A stretch of 64,000 nt of DNA, taken from Panagrolaimus kolymaensis (Eukaryota > Nematoda > Chromadorea > Rhabditida > Panagrolaimidae). Within the stretch, counting starts at the first letter, position 1. Every line of letters begins with the position of its first letter. This document shows, in pieces, positions 1 to 11,469 of the stretch. A program made the position numbers and the translations under genes. The notes beneath the pieces were generated by a model. That model was given only the letters and a program-made list of their open reading frames with translations, was not told the origin of the DNA and did not search any database. The DNA lies in NCBI GenBank assembly GCA_028622995.1, contig JAJQJQ010000023.1, positions 806,001 to 870,000 of the forward strand. Direction: 5' to 3'.

Positions 1-726
1 TAAATTTAATAATGAAACATTGATATTTGAGAAGAAAGACATTCTTTAAAAACACACAAAAACAAAATAAAATCTTTAAATAATTTCATATTTTTTGAAA
101 CAAAATAACATTTTTGCGGTTAAAGTTTTCTCAAAAAATATTAATGAGAAAAAAATAAATAACAAGGTGTAATTATTTTTAACTACACTTAAAAATACCC
201 GTTAATGTTTATTAAATGTGCATTTATAAGCCTGCATACATATGTAAGAAAGGAAAGTAGTCATTATCTCCCAAATCGATAGCCCAAAACATACTCCCAC
301 AGAAAATGGACCTTTAGGAATAGAAAATTTGGTGTTTTGAGTTCATTAAGCTTTTCATTTTATCGTATCATGTTGCAAAAAAAAATCAGGAGAGGATATC
401 GCAAACAATGGTTGCTATGAACAAAATCTTTATAAAACGTTCTAATAATTAATGGATATATCAAAAAAGGATATGTTCAAAACAAAAATTAATGTGTCTT
501 ATTGAAATAAAAATATATAAAAATGATGATAAAAATTGCGAACTTTGTCAAAGTTCAAAAATGAAACAAATTATTAGCTTTTGCCCAACGAATGTGATTG
601 ATTCAGCGTTTGTCTATTTCTCCTATTGGATAACAAAACGCATTTACCTCATTTTTTCGAGTTTATTTCTTGCGGATATTATTTTGCAATAATATGCTTT
701 ACTTCGATTGTAAATTTTACGAGCTT
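1..726. other. No gene recognised
   Basis: AT-rich sequence with no reading frame that looks coding. A 66-codon open frame near 492-692 has no splice context or recognisable composition and is treated as chance. The right part is the 3' flank of the minus-strand glycosyltransferase gene. Confidence 0.6.
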
Positions 727-732
727 TTTATT
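727..732 (-). terminator. Poly(A) signal of the glycosyltransferase gene
   Basis: AATAAA on the minus strand, about 20 bases past the TAG stop at 751-753. The 3' UTR would be very short, as is common in nematodes. Confidence 0.5.
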
Positions 733-750
733 AAGCGAAAAAAAATTAAA

Positions 751-2614
751 CTAGAAAAAGAATTGAACTTCATTCATTGATTTCCCTTGCGAAAGTTGAA
801 CTTGTGGAAGTTGAGAATAATATGAAGCATCAAATGTTTCTTGATCCGTGTAATTCATTGCTCGAAGTCTTATATTTTCATATAAACAAAAAAATGCGGC
901 TGGTTGTGAATCGAGATAAAATTTGTGAGCGACTAATTCGGGTCTCACAATTAGTCGTGGAAGATCGCCAACACCAAAAATGCAGGAATAATGAGAATAT
1001 TTGCCAGAACATTTTTGTTGAGTTCCCAATTTTTCTGATGGTTCTTCCCATTCTTGATATCTTGAAATATAATAAGATCGTAAAGGATAACGTTGAAGAG
1101 TATCAACTTTATGAGTATCATATTTGGGGTTATATAAATCTGCCAAAATTTTAGTATAAAAATCTGATGCTGAAAAGCCACCAGGCATATGAATATCTGA
1201 AATTAGTAATTTAGAAGTTATAAAAATTAAAGATGCAAAATTTTTACAATCTGGATTCCCTGCAATTGTGACCCATAATGTTTCATCTGGAATTGGGGCA
1301 TATCCAAGATATAATAAAAGTTTATATACTACTTGATTAGTAACTATAGCGTTTGCTGATTCACGTGAAAATGTGGCAGAAAGTGATGATTTCCATAAAG
1401 GTAATGGTGGCTTTGATATCGACGACTAAAGGCTTGTAAAATTATTTTTAATGGAATTTCGAAAACTCATAAACACACTTTTTGAGGATATCGGGTTGGA
1501 GTTAATCTCGTAACTTCAGCATTAAAAGTTCCATTAAGAGCTTTAAAAATTCTAACCATTTCCAAATTTGTTTTTAAAGGTAAATCCACTCCACTAAGAT
1601 ATTGAAAATATTTCCATGGATGTTTTCTTTCCACCAATTTTTGAAGACATGAAAGAACGACTACTGGAATTTGAGGGCCACCATATTCAATTCTTCGAGT
1701 TATCTAAAATGCTAAAAGATTGAATTGTTATAATATTCAATTCTTTAAAAAAAGCTTACATAAACATGAATATTTGGAAAACAGCTTTGAAATGTTTGCA
1801 TTTGTCGTTTAAAAGCTCTCGAAGCTCTATTATCGATGGCAATGCAATAAGCATTTTGAGGTTGATAAAATGCTGATAAAACAAATAACATTTGTCGAAT
1901 ATCCTGGTAAATTAGCATTCCATAAGCTAATGGATATTGGGCTTCTACATTGCTCAAAGGTTTATCAAAAAAAGAAAAAGTTTCTTCCAAAGTTTTACAA
2001 ATATTTGGAGTTTCATCAAATTCTTGCCAAAATTCATAATCATTTCTTATGAAAGTCCATTTTGAAGCTTTTAATGAAGCATTTTTATAATTTGGATGAT
2101 TTGGATCAAAGAGAATATCGCAATTTACATTTTCTCGAAAAGCTGGTAAAATATCCAAAGCTCGAGGGATTTTTAATTGATAAGATAAAATTTCAGATTG
2201 CGAATATGAAGTTAAAACTTTCGATTCATCAACTATGGAACTATAAAAATTAAACCGTTGAGATAAAAAAAGAAGAATGTTACTAACTTTGCATCGTTTT
2301 GGATGGAGCTTTTCAACCAATTATTAGATATTTCTTTTAAATTTTCTCCGTCATCTCCTATTTGAATGCTTGAGTCCTAAAAACCTTTTATAAACTTTAA
2401 TAACTTTCAGAAATTGATAAAAATAAAGTTTTTTTGGCCCAATAACTTCTTTTTTTTTATGTCTAAATTTTAGCTTCCAGAAGCGAAAATCAAAAAAGAA
2501 TTTTCTCACCGATAAAAATAAATAAAATAAAATCCATACAAATACAATAAATAAAAATATATATATAATTAAAGTTTTTATTCCATACCTTGAAACCATC
2601 CTCCTTATTTTCAT
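751..2614 (-). CDS. Core-2/I-branching (GLY-family) glycosyltransferase, type II Golgi membrane protein
   Basis: Six exons on the minus strand: 2614-2510, 2376-2288, 2240-1760, 1703-1479, 1425-1248, 1196-751. All introns are GT-AG and all phases close, giving about 507 aa. Just after a basic N-terminus there is one membrane segment ([20 protein letters not shown]), so this is a type II Golgi enzyme. The lumenal domain has hallmarks of the Branch family (PF02485): YPLAYGMLIYQDIRQM, FYQPQNAYCIAID, the LSGVDLPLKTN block, and a late MPGGF segment before YISRYQEW. Family members transfer a sugar (GlcNAc; in C. elegans GLY-1 reportedly glucose) in beta-1,6 linkage to core-1 O-glycans. The donor sugar cannot be told from the sequence. 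The start at 2614 is chosen because it lies close to the membrane segment; an in-frame ATG at 2707 would add 31 leucine- and phenylalanine-rich residues. The first splice donor (2509) is GTGAGA and the second (2287) is the weaker GTTAGT. It is divergently oriented to the F-box-like gene at 3447. Confidence 0.88.
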
Positions 2615-2707
2615 TTTAATATTCAAAGAAAAAAAGAAAGCAAATAAAAAATTGAACCAACGTAAAAGTTTACGGCGAAGCAACAACAACAGCAGTAAAA
2701 TCATCAA

Positions 2708-3446
2708 AACAAAAAATCGAAGAAGATGGGAAATTGAATACGCATTTTTATTTTTGCGATTATTGTTTGTTGTTGGAAAACACCATTGATGATAAGAAAA
2801 AAATATATGAGAAGCAGCCGCTGAAAGAAAAGAAGCAACCTAAGTTTTTTTCTTACTTTGTTGTGAAAAGCGTTTTTATAAAATTTTTTGTTGATACAGA
2901 CAAAACTTTTTTACAAAGCCATTATTTGTCGAAGTTGCTAGCGGCTAGCATAGGCTCCATACATTTTTTTTGATAGTGTGAAATTGGTTGAATACGCACC
3001 CTTCTAATTTCGCCGCATATTTACTTTTTGAAGAAAAGTCAATATTTTCATGTGGCTGATAAAAAAAATTACACCTTTCAACAACAAAGCTTATGGGTAT
3101 AGTCGACTACAAAAAATGCCTTATTATAAAGTTGAAGTGAAAAACTTTTTTTAAAATTATATTTTATAAAAAAAAGCACACAGACATAGAGAGGTTTTTT
3201 AATGGCAAATAAAAATAAGGTATTAATTTGTTAGTTGTTATGCATCGGGGAAATAGTCTCACACATTTCTTTGCTAAGTAATAAAATTAGATTTAAAGTG
3301 TATGGAAATGAAAGAGATTTATCGATGTTTGTAAAATAAGCCACATATGTAAATTTTGCAATTTTCCCAAAGATTTTTTTCATTCAGTAAAAAATGGTGA
3401 ATGCAATTTTAAGCAACTTCATTCGTCAAAAACTTTGTCGTCGAAA
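2708..3446. promoter_or_regulatory. Divergent intergenic region
   Basis: About 740 bases between the start of the minus-strand glycosyltransferase gene and plus-strand gene A, so it must hold both promoters. No specific factor site is recognised. An ATG at 3394 opens a frame that overlaps the start of gene A out of frame and would be an upstream ORF if the mRNA begins before it. Confidence 0.4.
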
Positions 3447-5512
3447 ATGGTTGAAAAACTTTCTTTCAATTTGTCAAATGTTGTTGAACAAGAATTTCAC
3501 TTTCCTGCCAAGCTCATCGAATACATCAACAATGAAGCCGATGCCGAAATCAAACAAAAGCTGGATCGCTCCTGTAAATATTTCTACAAAGAAGCGCCAT
3601 ATCTCATCATCGATACTATGCAAGTAGACAATTATAGGCAACGTCTTGAAAATGAAATGTATGATGGATGCATCGATTTTATGGGTGATGATGAACTTCA
3701 AATATTCCTGATGAACTCAAACAACATTTGGTTAACAAAGAAACTCAACATGTATTTCGAACTTAGTATTTATGGAGAATTTACTGACAAAATTTCTCGT
3801 TGTGATGCGACTCAAATTTCAATTTTCGTAGCTAATATAACATTTAAAAGTTTTGGACACTTAACTAAATCTGGAAAAGTTGAATCTTTGGATTTGGCTA
3901 CCTCTTCAATTGTTTCTAATTCCGACGACTCTCTTGTTCCTTTGGAAGATGTTCTAGCTATGGTTCCCAATGCTCGAAAGATAAAGTAAAACTTTTTTAT
4001 TTATGCCCTCATATAACATTGTCTTTTTCAGAATAGGAGACTGCCACATTACCGAAGAAACAATGACGAAGTTACTTGCCATTCCATGGAAAAACAAACT
4101 TACTGAATGCATCCTTAAAAAGATTGATGGTCCACTTTGTGCTAATTTGTTCTTTGAATTCATTAAGGTATATTTTGACTTTTTTGTATTGGTATAATCT
4201 ATTTGTTTTAGAATCACGTTCATCCTAATGCTTCCATTCATGTTGATTTCACATTTGATAACAAAGAATTTGAAGAACTCTACCATAAGAAAGTTATTGA
4301 ATCTGGTGAAATTATGCCTACATTTGGAACTTTTATACTTCCTGTCAAAAAAGAAACTACCGTCATTCGTTTTCCTCCCTCTGTCAAGAAAGACAATAAT
4401 ATTACTCCTCCTCCTGTCAAGAAGCATACATGGGTGAAATCTTTTCTTGATCTGTTTTGCTGTTGTTTTCGAAAAAAGCCTTCACTAATAACCGAAGATG
4501 ACCCACAACATGATGATGAATTAATGCTAGTTGAAGAACCAATACTTGCTGAAGAACCAATACTTATTGATGACCCCATGCTTGCTGATGAAGATGAACC
4601 GAAACTTGTTGAATATTCTGCTCCAATGGAAAAAGTTGTTTACAACAATGAAAACATCGAACGACAATATTTCGCATTTCCTTATCCACACATGTGCTAC
4701 ATTCGTGAAAATGCCGATGCTGAAACTTGGAAAAAGTTTGAAAAAACCTGCAAATTCTTCTATCCAAAGAACTCATACTTTATGGTTGATGATCTTCATG
4801 TTGCAACTAATGGAAAAATCACATTCACAATTGATAATAAGAAAATGAAATTTGAAAATGGAATAGAAATGGATAAAATTGGCAAACCACTATGGATTTC
4901 AAATTTACTTACATTAAAATCTTCTTTAAATACATCGTTGGGTCTTCGAACTGAAAGAATTAGATTTATTGGCTTTAGTATTTCGACGGAATATTTGAAA
5001 GTTTTGTGTGAATCTGGAACAGTTAAATATTTGGATTCATCTTTTATTCGGAATAATAATGAAGAAATTATTTCACTCATTGAATTTTTGAATCATCTTC
5101 CAAATATTGAAATGACTTTGTATGTTTTTATATTCAATTCATTCGTGCTAATTGTCTTATGTTTTAGTGCTCATGTTCGTGGAATCAATTCTCGAAATAC
5201 AAATAATAAACTTATCACATTTCCACAACGCAAAAATATCAAAAAACTTTTTCTTGTATTTCACGAAGAGCCAATTCAAGCTGATTCACTTTTCGACGTT
5301 CTTGTAGTAAGTCTTTTAATTTATTTTTTCTTCCTATAAGCTAATACTTACATTCTTTTTAGAAATCACTTGCACCTAAAGCTAAAGTAGCACTTTTTTT
5401 CAATTCTTTGGAAGATGAAATGGATGTTCCACAATTCAAAGCTGAACTCAAAGAAAAATTGGATACATGGAAGCCACAAATAGAAAAACCAACTGTGATA
5501 GTTAATTATTGA
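3447..5512 (+). CDS. Gene A: internally duplicated F-box-like protein with Cys-cluster/acidic linker
   Basis: Five exons: 3447-3985, 4032-4167, 4212-5119, 5168-5306, 5363-5512; 623 aa. The start is the first in-frame ATG, matching the MGKRISFNLSN start of gene B. The N-terminal half (about residues 15-250) and C-terminal half (about 375-623) each begin with an F-box-like stretch: FHFPAKLIEYI with CKYFY, then FAFPYPHMCYI with CKFFY. Each is followed by a region ending in a hydrophobic-rich strand/helix pattern. Intron phases repeat between halves (see findings). Between the halves is a linker with KSFLDLFCCCFRKKP (Cys 308-310), suggestive of palmitoylation next to basic residues, followed by repeated EEPIL/DDPML acidic units. 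The C-terminal half lacks an obvious substrate domain. If it is a true F-box protein it would bind SKP1 in an SCF ubiquitin ligase; this is inference from weak similarity. Paralogue of the gene at 9561, with the Ro60 gene between them. Confidence is high that it is a gene, modest on function. Confidence 0.83.
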
Positions 5513-5556
5513 ACCTTTACTGACTTTTGCTATTTTGTATGTATTTTGAATGAAAA

Positions 5557-5562
5557 AATAAA
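5557..5562 (+). terminator. Poly(A) signal of gene A
   Basis: AATAAA 45 bases past the TGA stop. Confidence 0.6.
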
Positions 5563-6274
5563 GATTGAATTTGAAGGATGAAACTTATATAATTAACGAT
5601 GGAAATAAAAAAGGTGATGAGTTTTACAATCTTAAACTAATCTCTTCAATTGTAATTTCTTCATCGATAAACTACCTAATTTTGGGCAAAAGTTTAGCCA
5701 AATTAGCGGCAAAAAACTTTTTTTTCTTTCACATTTTTTGCAAGTTTTTGTTGAATTTTTTGTTTGCTTTTTTGTAATTCGTTTTGTAAATATCAAACTT
5801 TCTCTCTTTCCCATGTTTTCAACTTTTAACCCATTTCGTCATCGCCGCCAGTGATTCATTAGTGCTACTGCTGTTGTTACTTTTTTAGTTAAATTACAAG
5901 ATAATAATTTGAAAAGATTTCAAAACATTTATTTTTAATGCAGATGTTTTATTTGCCTAACATGATGCAACAACACGTTCACCATTTTTAACACTCCTAA
6001 AAACAGTCGTCGTCGTTCGTTGCATAGCACCAGCGTTCAATAAAAAATTTATATTTAGGGTTTGGCTCTTTTTTTTACTTCGAAACAACAAACAAAACAA
6101 AAAAAGAAAGAGGTTGGGCTTATTTTTTTTTTTTGGTCGAGTGCGGAAGTGTATGTGTGTTTGTATAAAATCGATCCAAAAACGTTGTTGTTGATTCATT
6201 CTTTGCTTCTTTGCTCATTTTTTAAAGGTTTATTACATTTTTGACCAGAAGAAAGAATATAATTAATTTTCAAA
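5563..6274. other. Intergenic region upstream of Ro60
   Basis: About 710 bases with T-runs and no convincing coding frame. It holds the Ro60 promoter; no clear TATA or factor motif was identified. Small open frames at 5565-5814 and 5957-6244 are low-complexity and rejected. Confidence 0.45.
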
Positions 6275-8322
6275 ATGGAATCTGGTCCGACTCCATTCTG
6301 CCTTGATGATATTCGTCGAAGCCTTGAACAATTGGAAGGATTTAAAAGTGGACAAATGACTAAAATTCGTGATGATCAAGTAAGTTTTTTATGTCTTTTT
6401 TAAGAATAACTAACAAAGGATATAAGAGAAAAAAGATATTGCATGTTTTGGTTTAGTAAATATTAGCAATTTACAAAATAGCGATATGCACCTTTGAGAA
6501 TATATAAACTTTTTACTTTACTTTGCTTGATTTTTAGTTTATAAACACTTTTGTTAACTAATTTCCTGTATATAAAACTTATTCATTACCCTTTTTTCAG
6601 ATTCAAAACAATGCAGGCGGATTTGTTTTTCAAGTATCTGATGAAATTCGAGTTCGTCGCTTCATCATTCTTGGAACCACTGGTGGCTCATATTATGCTA
6701 CAGAAAAACAACTTACAATGGAAAATGTTACTGCAGTGATTGAAATAATTAAAAAAGGCAAAGGAGCTTTAGTTCTTCAAGAAGTTGTAAATATTTCTCT
6801 TGCTGGTCGAGCACCCAAACAAGAAACTACCCTTTTTTGTTTAGCTCTTTGTGCTAAAGCTTCCATTTTCAAGAGAACTGATCTTAATGAAACACAAAAA
6901 ATTGAATATGAAAAATACCTTGGAACTCTTCAAAAAACTGCTGCTTCCATGGTTTCTAAAGTCTGTCGAATTCCAACTCATCTCTTTAGTTTTGTAAATT
7001 ATTGTGAAATGGCTAGCAAAAGTATTGATAACAAATCAGGATGGGGTAGACAAATGCGTCGAACCATAGGTGAATGGTATTTATCATTGGAACCTAAAAC
7101 CCTTTCAATGCATATTACTAAATATCCATCAAGAAATGGATGGTCACATCGTGATTTACTTCGCTTATCTCATCCAGATGTAAGCAAAAAGAATGATAAT
7201 GCTTTACTTTATGATCATTTATTAAGTTTTGCGGTTCATGGAACAATTGATAGCGGTAAAAATGAAGTTGAATATACTCCACCATCAAAGAAAAAAAGAG
7301 AATATAAAGTTGAAGCAAACAAAGCTAAAGAAATGCCTCAAAATGAAACCCTTAAATTCCTTCAAAAATTTATGGAATTAAAAGCTCTTAAACCTGAAGA
7401 AAAAAATATTGATAAATGTGTTGAATTAATTCGTGAAAATGGTTTTGTTCGTGAACATGTTCCATCAGAATTTCTTAATTTCCCTCAAGTTTGGAAGGCT
7501 TTGCTTGAAGATATGCCTATGACGGCTTTAATTCGAAATCTTTCAAAACTTTCTTCTCTTGAAATCATCACTGGCACCGATCCAGAAAATCAAAAATATG
7601 TTGATGCTGTAATTAAAAAAATTACTGATGAAGCAGCTCTCAAACGCGCAAGAATCCATCCTCTCAATGTTCTCATCGCTGCTGCCACATATCGAGCTGG
7701 ACATGGGCTAAAAGGAAAACTTAAATGGGATGTAAATGAAAAAATTTCTGAAGCCCTCGATGATGCATTTTATAAATCATTCCATAATGTTGAACCCACA
7801 AACAAAAGATTTTGTCTTGCTTTTGATGTCTCTGGTTCCATGCAAACTAATGTAAGTGGGTCACAAATATCTTGTAGTGAAGCTTCAATTGCACTTGGAA
7901 TGGTTGCAATGAGAACTGAACCCATTGCAGAAACTATGTGTTTCCATACAGATGGATTTATTCCATTAAAAATTCATAAAGATCTCAGCCTTGGTGAATG
8001 CATAGAAATTGTTGATGATCTTCCTTTTGGTGGAACTGATTGTGCTCAACCAATGTTATGGGCACTTAAAAATAAAAAAGAATTTGATGTTTTTATTGTT
8101 TATACCGATTCCGAAACATGGTTCGGCGAAATTCATCCATTTGAAGCAATGAAAAAATATCGAAAAGAAATGGATTTACCCAATTCAAAACTCATTGTTA
8201 TGGGAATGGCCACCAATGGATTCACCATTGCCGATCCAACCGATCCAAATATGTTAGATGTTGTTGGATTTGATTCGGGTGTACCTGAAGTTATTAGAGG
8301 TTTTGTTTTAGGTGAAATTTAA
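6275..8322 (+). CDS. rop-1: Ro60 autoantigen homologue (TROVE + vWA domain), ROP-1
   Basis: Two exons, 6275-6379 and 6601-8322, GT-AG intron in phase 0; 608 aa, close to the ~640 aa of nematode ROP-1. Ro60 is a ring-shaped RNA-binding protein that binds Y RNAs and the 3' ends of misfolded non-coding RNAs such as 5S rRNA precursors. The N-terminal TROVE/HEAT part begins with FVFQVSDEIRVRRFIILG, GGSYYATE and the VIEIIKKGKG segment, equivalent to the conserved start of vertebrate Ro60. The C-terminal von Willebrand A domain keeps a MIDAS: DVSGSM with Asp444, and GGTD with Thr514. The rest of the vWA core (FIVYTDSETWFGEIHP) is intact, so nothing suggests decay. It sits between the two paralogues A and B on the same strand with its own poly(A) signals, so it looks like an independent gene. 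No Y RNA gene was recognised nearby. Confidence 0.95.
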
Positions 8323-8431
8323 AATATGTAATTATTATATATATTATTTCATGTTTGTTAAATTGCTTTATTCATTCTTTTTTCTTGTTATTGTAATAAT
8401 TTATATATAAAAAATGCCTGCCTTGAGAAAA

Positions 8432-8441
8432 AATAAATAAA
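8432..8441 (+). terminator. Overlapping poly(A) signals of Ro60
   Basis: Two overlapping AATAAA hexamers about 110 bases past the TAA stop. Confidence 0.65.
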
Positions 8442-9548
8442 AATTACAGATATCTTTAAATTGTAACGAAATCATAGATTATGGTAGCGCTTTAAAAAAA
8501 ATATATGTACAAAGATAACAAATTAAAAGGACACTTTCATCGAATTAAATTAGTTTTGTCGAGAACTTGATTTATAAATTTTTGATTTATAAAATCCATT
8601 ACAAATAGAAAACCAAACGAAGGTGGATAAAAGTGTGAGCCCTAACGAAGTGTGTCTTTTAGATGAAAGCATAGGGGTTTTCATAACATTAGAAATTGTT
8701 AATGAATCATAGTGAAAAGGGTAAAAAGCTGGAAATAGAAAGAGAGAGAAAGATAGAAAGGGATATGATCTTTAGTGGACGTTGTAAACAAGTGTGAGTA
8801 ATATCTGTGAAATCACAAATAGTAAACAAGTCTGGGAAAATGGAAAGATAAAAGAAAAAGATGAATAATAATCGCGATGAATATTCGCGACAAGTTTAAA
8901 AAAATAAAGCAAAATTAAAGAAGATTTGGGATTGGAATAGTTTTCACAAAGACAAAGACAAAATATAAAGATTTTCTTTAAAATTAATTATTTTATGGCG
9001 TTCACACTAATTTTTAATCTCACAAAAAAATATTGTTGTTGAATAATTCTTCCATTAGCTTTACACATTTTTCTTTATTTTGAATTACAAACTAAAAAAC
9101 GCTTACATTAAAGCCAGCAAGAATTTGAAACGAAACAAAACCTTTTAAACCAATTTGAATTCCGAGGATTTATACAAACAAGAATTATAGCTAAAAGGTA
9201 TGAAATAATAATTTTGATTATCGTAATATTATTATATAGAAAACAATCATTCATAATTTATAAATTCGAAGACTATGATTACTTTAATAAAAACTTATTA
9301 CCTTGATGCCATTTTTTAAATGCCCTTAAACCTCGAAACGAAAAACAAAGTTTACGAAAAAATTCCGCCAAACGCTCAAACAAAATAATTTCTTTTGATT
9401 TTTTTCATAAAAAACAATATATGTATTTTTCTTGAATGAGTTCGAAGCCAAATGTAATAATAAATATCTTTGTTGATTGTTTGCGACCTTCCGTGTTTCA
9501 TTAATTATCTCTTAACCTTTTTATAAACATTACATAATTTTGTCAAAC
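8442..9548. other. Intergenic region between Ro60 and gene B
   Basis: About 1.1 kb of AT-rich DNA, more purine-rich on the plus strand around 8630-8960 (GAAAGAGAGAG-type stretches). No coding frame or recognised RNA gene. It holds the promoter of gene B. Confidence 0.45.
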
Positions 9549-9555
9549 TTTTTAG
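9549..9555 (+). promoter_or_regulatory. Possible trans-splice acceptor of gene B
   Basis: A TTTTTAG acceptor-like site lies five bases before the ATG at 9561, the usual position of a spliced-leader addition site in nematodes. It also puts a TAG directly upstream of the coding frame, so translation cannot start earlier in that frame. RNA evidence would be needed to separate SL addition from chance. Confidence 0.4.
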
Positions 9556-9560
9556 TAAAC

Positions 9561-11410
9561 ATGGGTAAAAGAATTTCTTTCAATCTTTCAAACTTTGCTG
9601 TACAAGAATTTCCATTTCCTGACAAACTCATCGAACACATCAACATGATAGCTGATTCTGAAGTTAAACAAATGCTGGATCGAACTTGCAAATATTTCTT
9701 TGCAAAAGCTCCGTACCTCATCGTGGATACCTTAGAAATTGATCAATGGAAACGACGAATTGAAAATGAAAAGTATGATGGATGTATGGTTTTTACGGAT
9801 AATGATGAACTCGAGATGTTTTTGAAGAAAGTTAATAACATTTGGATTACTAAGAAAGTGAATATATCCCGTCACGATGAACCTGATGGCGAATTTGTTT
9901 TTAAAATTGTTCGATGCGGCGCTTCTGAAATTTCTATGTCTAATTGTGCTATGAACTTAAAAAGCTTTAAATGTCTAACACAATCAGGAAATCTGGAATA
10001 TTTAGACATGTCTATTAGCTCTTCAATCATATCTGATCTTGATAAATCTCCTGTGCCTTTGGAAGATGTTTTAGCTTTAATTCCAACTGCTCGAATGATT
10101 AAGTAAAGAAGCTTTTTTTTAACATGCTTATAGTTTTCACACTTTATTTGATTATCTATTTTTTAGGATGAGTAAATGCCATGTTAATCGTCAAACAATG
10201 AAAAAGCTACTCGCTATTCCATGGAAAAATAAGCTCGCTGAATTTAGTCTTACAAATGTCGATCGATCTTTAAATGCTAATTGGTTCTTCACATTTGTTA
10301 AAGCAAGCTTTTTCCTTCTTGATTACCTTTATTATTAGTATAATATTTCAGAAACATCTTGATCCTGATGCTAAAATCCATGTCGATTTTAACTTTGAAA
10401 ACAATACATTTAAAAAACGCTACAATCAAAAAGTTGTTAAATCTGGTGAAAATATGCCTATGTTTGAAATTGCTTCTCCTCCTGAGGAAATGTTTCCAAC
10501 TCTTGAAGATGAACCCATGTCTTTTCAAAAGAAGATTTCATTCACTGATCATGATGCTGAACGACAATATTTCGCATTTCCTTATCCACACATGTGTTAC
10601 ATTCGTGAAAATGCTGATGCTGAAGTTTGGAAAAAGTTTGAAAGAACCTGCAAATTCTTCTATCCCAAGAACTCATACTTTATGGTTGATGATCTTCATG
10701 TTGGAGCTGATAAGAAGGTCACAATAATTATCGATAATAAGAAAATGGTCTTTGAAAAGAATTCTGAGCTTGGAAAACCTTATTGGCTTACAAATTCACT
10801 TCATGTTTCACACCCTATTGCTTTATCACTTAATAATCGAATTGAAGCAAAGGAAATTTTTATAAGTTCTCTTCTTGTTCCAATGCATGTTTTTAAATTT
10901 CTTACACAATCTGCTATGGTAAAAGATTGGAATTCAATAAAGAGTTTTGTTATGAGTGATGATAACAAAGTTATTTCTCTCGTCGAATTGTTGGTCCATC
11001 TTCCAAATGCAGAATATGTTCGGTATGTTAAAATTAAATTTATCTTTGCTTTTGTAACAAGTTTTACTTTTAGTGCCATTGTTCGTGGAATCCATCCTCG
11101 AAGAAATCCCATTGAACCGTGTTCTCTTCCTCAACGCAACAATGTCAAGCGTCTTATCCTTCAATTTGTAAAAGAGCCATTTCATGCTGATAAACTTTTT
11201 GATGTTCTTACTGTAAGATTTTAGCTTTATTATTACTATTAATTTTTATAATCTTTTCAGAAATTACTTGCACCTAAAGCTATAGTAGTACTTAATTTAA
11301 GTTATTTGGAAGATGAAATGGATGTCCCACAATTCAAAGCTGAACTCAAAGAAAAATTGGATACATGGAAGCCACAAATTGAAGTACCAACCGTTAAATT
11401 TCTTTTTTAA
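9561..11410 (+). CDS. Gene B: internally duplicated F-box-like protein, paralogue of gene A
   Basis: Five exons: 9561-10102, 10167-10302, 10352-11022, 11074-11212, 11261-11410; 545 aa. Exons 2, 4 and 5 have exactly the same lengths as in gene A (136, 139 and 150 nt) and all phases agree. Both halves keep the F-box-like signature: FPFPDKLIEHI...CKYFF and FAFPYPHMCYI...CKFFYPKNSYF. The 78-residue shortfall against gene A comes mainly from the missing linker (no Cys cluster, no acidic repeats). The second intron appears to use a GC donor (AAA|GCAAGC), see findings. Parts of exons 3 and 5 are almost identical to gene A in DNA, including silent sites, while exon 1 is clearly diverged. If a real F-box protein it would act as an SCF adaptor; function is not established from sequence. 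Confidence 0.82.
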
Positions 11411-11463
11411 ATTTTTTATTATGTTTTCTTATTTTCTTACTTTTGTTATTTTACTGTATAAAA

Positions 11464-11469
11464 AATAAA
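11464..11469 (+). terminator. Poly(A) signal of gene B
   Basis: AATAAA about 55 bases past the TAA stop. Confidence 0.55.

Noticed and set aside
777..1154. 125-codon plus-strand ORF
   Set aside because: Antisense to the last exon of the glycosyltransferase gene, whose minus-strand frame carries the family motifs.
2734..2973. 79-codon plus-strand ORF upstream of gene A
   Set aside because: Lies in the divergent intergenic region, Lys/Phe-rich, with no family resemblance or splice partners.
4280..4579. 99-codon minus-strand ORF with GSSISIGSSASIGSS repeats
   Set aside because: It is the antisense shadow of the acidic EEPIL/DDPML repeats of gene A.
10297..10302. GTTAAA as the donor of gene B intron 2
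   Set aside because: It is in frame, but poorly complementary to U1 and shifts the junction from the homologous position in gene A; the GC donor fits better, pending RNA data.
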